In this document: piece after piece, positions 1 through 5,951 of the stretch
How the letters are laid out: each line of letters starts with the position of its first letter
Numbering within the stretch: position 1 is the stretch's first letter
Source: JAUUSJ01 sp051880475
Lineage (GTDB): Bacteria > Bacillota > Clostridia > Lachnospirales > Lachnospiraceae
Assembly (NCBI GenBank): GCA_051880475.1
Contig: JBJEOA010000013.1
Span: forward strand, 1 to 16,340
Length of the DNA: 16,340 bases
Direction: 5' to 3'
Program-made: the position numbers and the translations under genes
Notes under the pieces: model-generated
The model's database searches: none
What the model saw: only the letters and a program-made list of their open reading frames with translations
What the model was told of the DNA's origin: nothing

Positions 1-44
1 GCAAAATCTTTTGGTTTATAATTTATTCCATTTGATATGTTCAT
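1..44 (-). CDS. N-terminal fragment of a probable IS607-family serine transposase (TnpA), cut by the window edge
   Basis: Only 14 codons are visible: ATG at 44, reading MNISNGINYKPKDF before the window ends. A strong ribosome binding site (AAGGAGG, 51–57) sits 6 nt before the start, so this is a real gene start. The tract YKPKDF resembles, from memory, the start of the MerR-like DNA-binding domain of IS607-family TnpA proteins, which normally continues into a motif like VSVKTLQRWD. That part lies outside the window. If correct, an insertion sequence begins here, just downstream of the methyltransferase gene. The identification rests on very few residues; another MerR-like protein is possible. 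Confidence 0.5.
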   Translation of the reverse strand, partial: MNISNGINYKPKDF

Positions 45-63
45 AATACACCTCCTTGAGTAT

Positions 64-92
64 ATTATAACATATTTTATCATGTTTTTCAA
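64..92 (-). promoter_or_regulatory. Sigma-A promoter for the left-edge transposase-like gene
   Basis: On the minus strand TTGAAA (92–87) and TATAAT (69–64) are separated by exactly 17 bp, close to the vegetative consensus. The predicted start of transcription is about 13 nt after the -10 box or less, shortly before the AAGGAGG site. The -35 box directly abuts the stop codon of the methyltransferase gene (93–95). Confidence 0.75.
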
Positions 93-866
93 TTATTTTA
101 ATTGCTTAACATTCCTCCTATTTTTCCCTTGCTCCTTAGCAAGCATAACAATTCTTCTACTATCTTTTGTCGCATCTTTGCTCGTATAATTATCTTTCGC
201 CTCCAAGAAAATGAGTCCACTATCTTCTAATAGACTTTTCATCTCTTCTAGCAAATATGCCTTTTGATAATGCATCTCTGTATATTTTCGAAAAAGATTT
301 TCTTCCTCCTTAATGAATAAGCTAAGCTCATACTCATTCACTCTCTCGTCTTCATAATAATAATTATCCCAAATAAAACTCATCTCTTCTCGATTTTCCG
401 CAATTGTCTCAGAGCCAATTTCTTCATAGCTAGCTGGTGTGCGAAAATCAAACAAAAAAATTCCCTCTGGATCTAGATAATTATTAACAAGGCGAAATAC
501 TTCTTTTAGCTCTTCTTTCTCCAATATATAATTAATACTGTCACAGACACAGACAATCGCCTTCACTGTTCCATACAGCTCAAACTCTCTCATATCTTGG
601 CAGAGAAATAAAATATCTTCCCTGTCACCCAATTTTTCTTTTGCGATATCTAACATTTCTATCGAGGAATCCACACCAATCATATCATATCCCGCATCTG
701 ATAATAATTTTGTAAGCGTGCCCGTTCCACAGCCTAAATCAAGCATAATTCCATCGTTTATACTATATTGTCTTAGCTTTTCTCTTATAAATTCAGTCCA
801 TTCCTCATACGGAACATTATCCATAAAAGTATCATAAGCCTTTGCAAACCCTGTATACATTTCCAT
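93..866 (-). CDS. Class I SAM-dependent methyltransferase
   Basis: This 257-residue soluble protein has a Rossmann-type methyltransferase fold. The glycine-rich SAM-binding motif I is LDLGCGTGT at residues 42–50, and the acidic motif II residue is D66 in IGVDSS. DMREF at 91–95 fits motif III, and a hydrophobic strand with CDS/INYIL follows at 105–115. The N-terminal YTGFAKAYDTFMDNVPYEEW resembles small-molecule methyltransferases of the Methyltransf_25 type that are common in Clostridia. The substrate cannot be told from sequence. The start at 866 has GGTGG about 7 nt upstream; a second ATG two codons later is less well placed. A strong promoter lies 140 bp upstream and the leader contains a 24-nt palindromic repeat. 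No terminator is seen before the next gene. Confidence 0.85.
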   Translation of the reverse strand: MEMYTGFAKAYDTFMDNVPYEEWTEFIREKLRQYSINDGIMLDLGCGTGTLTKLLSDAGYDMIGVDSSIEMLDIAKEKLGDREDILFLCQDMREFELYGTVKAIVCVCDSINYILEKEELKEVFRLVNNYLDPEGIFLFDFRTPASYEEIGSETIAENREEMSFIWDNYYYEDERVNEYELSLFIKEEENLFRKYTEMHYQKAYLLEEMKSLLEDSGLIFLEAKDNYTSKDATKDSRRIVMLAKEQGKNRRNVKQLK

Positions 867-923
867 ACTCTCACCACCAATCTCAAGAATGATATTTAAA
901 ACTCACAAATAACTCTTAATATG

Positions 924-947
924 AATCCGATATAGCTATATCTCTTA
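924..947 (-). repeat. 24-nt palindromic repeat, copy 1, in the methyltransferase leader
   Basis: Contains the perfect 14-bp palindrome GATATAGCTATATC (929–942). The full 24-nt block matches a second copy at 4067–4090 at 22 of 24 positions. It lies between the predicted promoter (-10 box at 1005–1010) and the start codon at 866, so it would be transcribed as leader. It could be an operator or a small RNA hairpin; no binding protein is known to me for it. Confidence 0.6.
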
Positions 948-1004
948 ACTACTTAATACTCCAATCACTTATTATTTTAGCAATTTGGTATTCGTATCCT
1001 ATAC

Positions 1005-1033
1005 ACTATACCAAAAGTTTTCTCATATTGCAA
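1005..1033 (-). promoter_or_regulatory. Sigma-A promoter for the methyltransferase gene
   Basis: On the minus strand TTGCAA (1033–1028) and TATAGT (1010–1005) are spaced by 17 bp. Transcription would begin near 998, giving a leader of about 130 nt before the start codon at 866. The rest of the 867–1053 gap holds only the palindromic repeat and AT-rich sequence. Confidence 0.7.
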
Positions 1034-1053
1034 AATAATTACAAAAATTTTCT

Positions 1054-2598
1054 CTAAAATAGAGGGGCAAAAATACGAAGTAGCCCTTGAAAAAGGTAGA
1101 CTGGCAATGACGTATTACATTTTTCCTCGGGAATAAGAATACTTTTCTCAATTGTCTCCTCCACATCTTTTTTCACTTGCATGACAGCTTTCGAGCGATA
1201 CATAAAAGTTGCACACTCAAAATGCAAATATAAACTTCTGTAATCCATATTTATCGTTCCAACTACTGCGACTTCGTCATCTGCCACAAAGCATTTTGCA
1301 TGCAAAAATCCTGGCTTATATTCATAAATCTTAATTCCTGCCTTTATAAGTCTTGGATAATAAGATTTTGTAAGCAAAAATACAATCTTCTTATCTGGTA
1401 TATGAGGTACAATAATCCTCACATCTACCCCTCTTTTAGCCGCCATGCAAAGAGCAGTCATCATTTCATCTCCAATAATTAAATACGGGGTAAATATATA
1501 TAAATATTTTTTTGCATTCGAAATGATATTTAAATAAACTCCTTCTCCCACTCCTTCTTCGTCTAAAGGACTATCTCCATAAGGCTGTACATACCCATCT
1601 TCTTCTTTTGAGCCACTCCAATACCTATCTGGAAAATACTGACGATAATCACTTTTTTGTTTGCTTTCTGCATCCCACATCTGCAAAAATAACATTGTAA
1701 AATTAAAAACGGCATCTCCCGTAATTTTCATACCAGTATCTTTCCAATGTCCAAATCTCTCTTTTTTATTGATATATTCATCCGCTAAATTGACGCCACC
1801 AGTAAACGCCGTATGTCCGTCAATAACGGTAATCTTTCTGTGATCTCTGTGATTGAGTACACTAGAAAAAAATGGAATAAAGCGATTGAAAGCTTGAGCT
1901 TTAATCCCCATCTCTTCTAATTTTTTTGTATATCCAAAAGGAAGAGTTGTGATACATCCCATATCATCATATATAATTCGGACATCAACTCCCTCCTCTA
2001 CTTTCTCTCTTAAAATCTCTAAAATTGTCTCCCACATAAACCCGTAACTAATGATGAAATATTCCATAAAAATATAATGTTTTGCTTTCTTTAATTCTGT
2101 TTTTAGTGCCTCAAAATATTCCTCTCCAATTGTATAATACTGCGTCGTCGTATTTTTATAAATAGGAAACTTCGCTTTATCTGCAATATACTTCGCCTGA
2201 TTTGCTATGCCTAAATCCTCTCTTTTTAGTTCCTCTAATACGTTTTCGTCTTGTTTTAATAAGAAATTCGTCTCATCTATAATAAACTGCATTTTATTTC
2301 TCATCCATCTTGTCGGACGTTTATTTCCATTTAAAATATATAAAATAGATCCAAAAATAGGCATACACATAATTAAAATTACCCAGGCGATTTTATAAGC
2401 CGAATTATCATCTCGAAGCATAATCATTAATACAATGACTGTACTTACTATAAGCAAAATAATGTGCAAAAATGGAACTTTTTTGGTTAATTCATCCACT
2501 AATCGAACAGTCCAAAAAAGTTGAATCAAAATTGAGATTCCTACTAAGATAACTCTGCTTGTTAAAACTGTCATTAATTTTTTCACTATTTTTCCCAT
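1054..2598 (-). CDS. cls: Cardiolipin synthase (phospholipase D family)
   Basis: This 514-residue membrane enzyme joins two phosphatidylglycerol molecules to form cardiolipin and glycerol. It shows the two HKD motifs of the PLD superfamily. The first has H253, K255 and D260 (HRKITVID) followed by GGVN. The second has H433, K435 and D440 (HAKCFVAD) followed by the GTINMDYRSL tract. Two or three hydrophobic segments at the N terminus (about 16–34, 43–61 and 70–89) anchor it in the cytoplasmic membrane, as in other bacterial Cls proteins. Length is normal for the family. The start at 2598 is preceded by GGAAGGTGG. It sits alone between a hairpin upstream and the methyltransferase promoter downstream. 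A TATTATAAC tract upstream could be a -10 box, but no convincing -35 box was found. Confidence 0.93.
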   Translation of the reverse strand: MGKIVKKLMTVLTSRVILVGISILIQLFWTVRLVDELTKKVPFLHIILLIVSTVIVLMIMLRDDNSAYKIAWVILIMCMPIFGSILYILNGNKRPTRWMRNKMQFIIDETNFLLKQDENVLEELKREDLGIANQAKYIADKAKFPIYKNTTTQYYTIGEEYFEALKTELKKAKHYIFMEYFIISYGFMWETILEILREKVEEGVDVRIIYDDMGCITTLPFGYTKKLEEMGIKAQAFNRFIPFFSSVLNHRDHRKITVIDGHTAFTGGVNLADEYINKKERFGHWKDTGMKITGDAVFNFTMLFLQMWDAESKQKSDYRQYFPDRYWSGSKEEDGYVQPYGDSPLDEEGVGEGVYLNIISNAKKYLYIFTPYLIIGDEMMTALCMAAKRGVDVRIIVPHIPDKKIVFLLTKSYYPRLIKAGIKIYEYKPGFLHAKCFVADDEVAVVGTINMDYRSLYLHFECATFMYRSKAVMQVKKDVEETIEKSILIPEEKCNTSLPVYLFQGLLRIFAPLF

Positions 2599-2694
2599 TA
2601 TGCCACCTTCCTTTTTAATTTGTTATAATATGTAAATGTCTCTGGCAGGCATTTTCATTTCTCCCTGTGAGAAATCTAAAAATTCTTCTTTTAA

Positions 2695-2732
2695 AGGGCT
2701 GTCACAAATTTTTAAAACTTTGTAACAGCCCT
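2695..2732 (-). terminator. Long hairpin between the cupin and cardiolipin synthase genes, probable terminator
   Basis: Inverted repeat with arms GGGCTGTCACAAA (2696–2708) and TTTGTAACAGCCC (2719–2731), 13 paired bases with one G–U wobble and a 10-nt loop. It stands about 50 bp after the cupin stop codon. The T-tract is weak in both directions, so termination is likely but not certain. The terminus also resembles the ends of some short mobile elements. Confidence 0.6.
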
Positions 2733-2778
2733 CTCTCTTATAATATATACAACTATTTTTTGTATTTTACTTATTTTA

Positions 2779-3126
2779 TCAGTCTTTGATAATTAATGCC
2801 ATAAATACAAGATCTTCATCCGCACAGTTTTTTAATCCGTGACCAGATCCGCTTGGTGTGAACGTCACATCTCCTGCTTTTACCGGATACTCTATGCCAT
2901 TATCTTGATAAATTCCCTCTCCAGATAAAATATAATATGTCTCACTCTCCCCATGATGCTCATGATATCCAAGAGTGCATCCCACCGGAATCGTTACTTG
3001 AGAAAATAAACCACATTTTCCGTTTAACTCTTTTTCATTTAAGAGATGTTTCATTAAAACATATCCCTCTCCACCCTGTGCTTTTTCTTTTTTTGCTGTC
3101 TGTAATGTATTTGCTTCTTTTAACAT
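2779..3126 (-). CDS. Single-domain cupin protein
   Basis: This 115-residue protein carries both cupin motifs. Motif 1 is the HEHHGESE tract followed by YYILSGEG, giving the HxH…E metal ligands. Motif 2 is GDVTFTPSGSGHGLKN, which fits G(x)5PxG(x)2H(x)3N exactly. A metal-binding beta-barrel is therefore expected; the reaction or ligand cannot be named. I chose the ATG at 3126 because AAAGGAGG lies just upstream; a longer frame reaching 3174 has no such site and would overlap the hydrolase gene. The ribosome binding site overlaps the hydrolase stop codon 16 bp upstream, so the two genes are very probably co-transcribed and coupled. Confidence 0.9.
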   Translation of the reverse strand: MLKEANTLQTAKKEKAQGGEGYVLMKHLLNEKELNGKCGLFSQVTIPVGCTLGYHEHHGESETYYILSGEGIYQDNGIEYPVKAGDVTFTPSGSGHGLKNCADEDLVFMALIIKD

Positions 3127-3142
3127 TACCTTTCCTCCTTTA

Positions 3143-3982
3143 TTATTTATAAAATTCATGACCCTCATATTCAAAAAGCCATGTCAAGTTTTGATCAAAC
3201 CAAGTAATACTACTCTTTCTAGAACCAGAACGAGCTAAAAAATAGAGAGCTCCCTTTGAGTAATCTACTCCCAATATCGCCTTATTGACGGCATCTACCG
3301 TATCATCTTTTATCTCTACAGTCTCATATCTTCCATCAGAAATTGGCTGGAATTGTACTACACCATTCACTTCTTGGAATACAACCTCCTCTATTGTGTT
3401 TGGAAATTCTGGAGAACGAACACGATTAAATAAAACATTAGCAACCAAAATTTTACTTTTTTCATCTAATCCTGTGGCTTCCGCCTCCACAATTCTTTGC
3501 ATAATCTCATAGTCTCCATAGGATATCTTAATTTGATCCCCATCAATTATCGTCTGGTCTACAAATTCAATCTTTTTTCCATCAACCTCTATCTCATCGC
3601 CAACTCCAATCCCCTTACTTGCATTCGTTAGCCTCTTTCGCACATAATTCTTATTCGCATTACGCATAAGAGTTTTTTCTTGCATAGTATCAACCATACC
3701 ATCTGCGAATAGATATTCATCCTCTTTAGCTCCATAATCTTCTTCCTGTTTAGAATCTCCATTACGGTAGAACATATTAGTCCTTGTATGATTAGAAGAA
3801 ATTATGTTTTCTTTCCATTTTCTCTCTGATTTTAAAAGCTTACCAAAACATACTATGTATAAGATAAGAAAAACTATAAAGAAAAAGAAAAATACTTTCC
3901 TAAAATCAATCTTGGAAATATCGGTCTTATTATTTTTCATTTTACCTCTTATTTTGTTCTTTCCTCCGTCTTTTTTACTCAT
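3143..3982 (-). CDS. Membrane-anchored SleB-type cell wall hydrolase
   Basis: This 279-residue protein has a lysine-rich N terminus, one membrane segment at about 29–47 (including a run of five phenylalanines), a variable linker, and a C-terminal Hydrolase_2/SleB domain at about 160–279. Family features are RIVEAEATG (163–171, with the probable catalytic glutamate), the VLFNRVRSPEFPNTI tract, QFQPISDGR, GALYF and the terminal HEFYK. SleB-like enzymes cleave peptidoglycan glycan strands; here the domain should face outward. It lacks the separate peptidoglycan-binding domain of spore SleB, so a vegetative wall role is as likely as germination. AAAGGA lies 11 nt before ATG 3982; an internal ATG at residue 15 preceded by GAGGT is an alternative. 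It has its own promoter and is followed by the coupled cupin gene. Confidence 0.85.
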   Translation of the reverse strand: MSKKDGGKNKIRGKMKNNKTDISKIDFRKVFFFFFIVFLILYIVCFGKLLKSERKWKENIISSNHTRTNMFYRNGDSKQEEDYGAKEDEYLFADGMVDTMQEKTLMRNANKNYVRKRLTNASKGIGVGDEIEVDGKKIEFVDQTIIDGDQIKISYGDYEIMQRIVEAEATGLDEKSKILVANVLFNRVRSPEFPNTIEEVVFQEVNGVVQFQPISDGRYETVEIKDDTVDAVNKAILGVDYSKGALYFLARSGSRKSSITWFDQNLTWLFEYEGHEFYK

Positions 3983-4066
3983 ATCTATGTTTTCCTTTCA
4001 AAACTGATATCTACTCCTACAATCACCTTTTATCTCCCCAAAATGCAGTCTGTATTTTCAATCAAA

Positions 4067-4090
4067 AATCAGATATCGCTATATCTCTTA
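4067..4090 (-). repeat. 24-nt palindromic repeat, copy 2, in the cell wall hydrolase leader
   Basis: Matches the copy at 924–947 at 22 of 24 positions. The inner part is an imperfect palindrome (one mismatched pair). It lies about 35 bp downstream of the predicted -10 box and 84 bp before the start codon of the hydrolase, the same kind of position as copy 1. No third copy was found by eye in the other intergenic regions. Confidence 0.6.
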
Positions 4091-4124
4091 CAATTGAAAA
4101 CAATCTCATTATCCCACAAAACAC

Positions 4125-4133
4125 ATTATAGCA
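4125..4133 (-). promoter_or_regulatory. Extended -10 promoter for the hydrolase–cupin operon
   Basis: The minus strand reads TGCTATAAT, a perfect -10 box with the TGn extension. The -35 region at 17 bp spacing (TGGATT) is a poor match, which is common for extended -10 promoters. Transcription would start near 4118, with a leader of about 136 nt. Confidence 0.65.
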
Positions 4134-4167
4134 AACTCCATTTATGAAATCCAGCTATTTTTATTTT

Positions 4168-5022
4168 CTATTCACGCTCTTGCCTCAAACATCGAACAGA
4201 TAAATATATAAAAATAATTCCGATTCCTATCTGAATCAATATATTCGCAATAAGAAAGATTTTAGGTAGGATAAAGTATATTCGTGATGTCTGCTCTACT
4301 TTAAAAAATTTTCCCAATAAATACATCATATTATTCCCATTTGTAAATTCATCATACAGCCATACAACTAAAGTGAGTGGATTTAATACTAATAAATATC
4401 CCGCCACCTTTGTGAAAATCTTGATTTTTTCTAAGAAAAGCATCATACCTATATTGCCAATTGTAAATAAAAATTCTATCAAACCAGTGAGAACACAGGC
4501 AACTATTTTTTTATTTACCTGACAAGAACAGTAAACTCCTATCGAACTACAATAAAATGCCATTAAAAGTAAAATAAAAGAAGAGACAGCGATTTCCCTT
4601 CGTCCAACTCCGCCCAAAATAAAACCAACCGACAAAATCGGCATACTTGATATATTAAATAATAAAATAATAGAAATATTGGCAGCTAATTTTCCCAAAA
4701 TAATTTGCACTGGTCGCATTGAGGACACTAATAATAAATCTAATGTTCCCCTCTCTCTTTCTCCCGCAATGGCGCTTGCCGTAAAAATCGGCACCAATAA
4801 AAAAATAAAAACATATTGTAAAATTCCAAGAATGAAAAAGACGGAGATTAAGTCTAAAAAAGCATTATCGTACCTAACACTATTTAAATCTGAAAAATTA
4901 ATCAAACTAATGGTACTAATAAGAGCAAAAAATACATTGTACAACATAATAAGTACCGGAACGCTGACATTTTTCATCTTTAGTTTTAATTCCATTTCAA
5001 AAATTGGATTTTTAAAATGCAT
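4168..5022 (-). CDS. ABC-2 type transporter permease
   Basis: This 284-residue integral membrane protein has about six hydrophobic segments, near residues 20–42, 58–85, 112–134, 145–165, 173–197 and 255–278. The cytoplasmic GERERGTLDLLL tract after the second segment is typical of ABC-2 permeases that pair with a separate ATPase, including Gld/Nos-type systems. The ATG at 5022 is preferred over the one at 5028 because AAGGAG then lies 7 nt upstream; for 5028 the spacing is only about 1 nt. The start overlaps the end of the ATPase gene by 11 bp, so translation is probably coupled. It is the last gene of the regulator–kinase–lipoprotein–ATPase–permease cassette. The substrate is unknown. No clear terminator follows; the hydrolase promoter lies only 35 bp downstream. 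Confidence 0.88.
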   Translation of the reverse strand: MHFKNPIFEMELKLKMKNVSVPVLIMLYNVFFALISTISLINFSDLNSVRYDNAFLDLISVFFILGILQYVFIFLLVPIFTASAIAGERERGTLDLLLVSSMRPVQIILGKLAANISIILLFNISSMPILSVGFILGGVGRREIAVSSFILLLMAFYCSSIGVYCSCQVNKKIVACVLTGLIEFLFTIGNIGMMLFLEKIKIFTKVAGYLLVLNPLTLVVWLYDEFTNGNNMMYLLGKFFKVEQTSRIYFILPKIFLIANILIQIGIGIIFIYLSVRCLRQERE

Positions 5023-5950
5023 CTTCATTCTCCTTCATCAATTCTAAAAATAAATGTTCTAGACTTCCCTCTTCCCTAGAAAAACTTTGCACTCTTACTC
5101 CCTGATTTATTAAATCCGTCAAAAGCTCATTTTCTTCTTCTGGTTTTCCAGAAAAGACAACTCGAATTTCTCGATTCTTCAGAGAAATTCTCTCTATAAG
5201 ATTATTTTTCTTTAAAACGGTGACAGCAAGCTCTGTCTCATTCTCAGACAAAGTTTTAATAATAATCGGCTTTTCCGTGCGAACTTGATTTTGTATCTCT
5301 TCCACGGTTCCTGACAAAAGCATTTTCCCCTCATGAATGATTCCAATAGAGGAACAAAAACTACTAATCTCTGATATAATAGGGGAAGTGACAATAATAC
5401 TTTTTCCCATATTGGCAATTTGGCTTAACAATTCTAAAATTTCATATCGGTCAGTCAGTTCCATTCCCTCCGTAGGTTCATCTAAAATGAGTATTTTGGG
5501 GTCATGCACAAGACATCTCGCTAAAGATAATTTCTTTCTCATAATTTTTGTCAGAGAATCTATATATTGATCTTCTTTTTCTGTTAGTCCCATTATCTCA
5601 AGCAAAAATTTTATTCTCTCTTTCGCCTGTTTCTTCGAAACAGAATATAAAGAGGCATAAAATTCCATATACTCCCCAACTTTTAAATTAGAATATACTA
5701 AAAAATCCTCTGGCATATATCCAATTTGATTTTTATAAATAGCAGATTTTGTATCCATCTCTATCTCATCAATGAAGATACTACCAGAAAAAGAATTTAT
5801 CAAACTCGCCAATACTTTCACTAGCGTAGTTTTTCCCGCTCCCTTTGGACCTATTAGACCTAAAATTTCGTTTTTCTGTACGGTAAAGGAAATCCCCTGC
5901 AAAATTTTTCTATTTTGAACTTTTTTTTCTAAATTATGAACTCGCAGCAT
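5012..5950 (-). CDS. ABC transporter ATP-binding protein with degenerate signature and switch motifs
   Basis: This 312-residue protein is built like ATPases of ABC-2 exporters. Walker A is GPKGAGKT (34–41) and Walker B with the catalytic glutamate is ILILDEP (153–159). Around residues 77–100 the IGYMPEDF…NLKVGEYMEFYA tract is typical of this subfamily. Three key sites deviate. The signature usually read as LS(K/R)GMKQ is LTKIMRK (133–139). The D-loop, usually SGLDP, is EGMEL (161–165). The switch histidine of S(S)HI is proline (TSPI, 188–191). The frame is intact, so these are substitutions, not decay by frameshift. ATP binding looks likely but hydrolysis by a homodimer may be weak or absent. 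The start codon lies one base after the lipoprotein stop, preceded by CAGGAGG. Residues about 225–312 form the C-terminal extension common in exporters. Confidence 0.9.
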   Translation of the reverse strand: MLRVHNLEKKVQNRKILQGISFTVQKNEILGLIGPKGAGKTTLVKVLASLINSFSGSIFIDEIEMDTKSAIYKNQIGYMPEDFLVYSNLKVGEYMEFYASLYSVSKKQAKERIKFLLEIMGLTEKEDQYIDSLTKIMRKKLSLARCLVHDPKILILDEPTEGMELTDRYEILELLSQIANMGKSIIVTSPIISEISSFCSSIGIIHEGKMLLSGTVEEIQNQVRTEKPIIIKTLSENETELAVTVLKKNNLIERISLKNREIRVVFSGKPEEENELLTDLINQGVRVQSFSREEGSLEHLFLELMKENEDAF

Positions 5951-5951
5951 A

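Noticed and set aside
1054..1078. Hairpin CTCTA/TAGAG spanning the cardiolipin synthase stop as a terminator
   Set aside because: Only five base pairs with an interrupted A/T tail; too weak to call.
3127..3174. N-terminal extension of the cupin to an ATG at 3174
   Set aside because: It overlaps the hydrolase end and lacks a ribosome binding site, whereas AAAGGAGG directly precedes the ATG at 3126.
4679..5047. Plus-strand frame of 122 codons opposite the permease
   Set aside because: It is antisense to membrane-segment codons of a well-supported permease, with no start signal.
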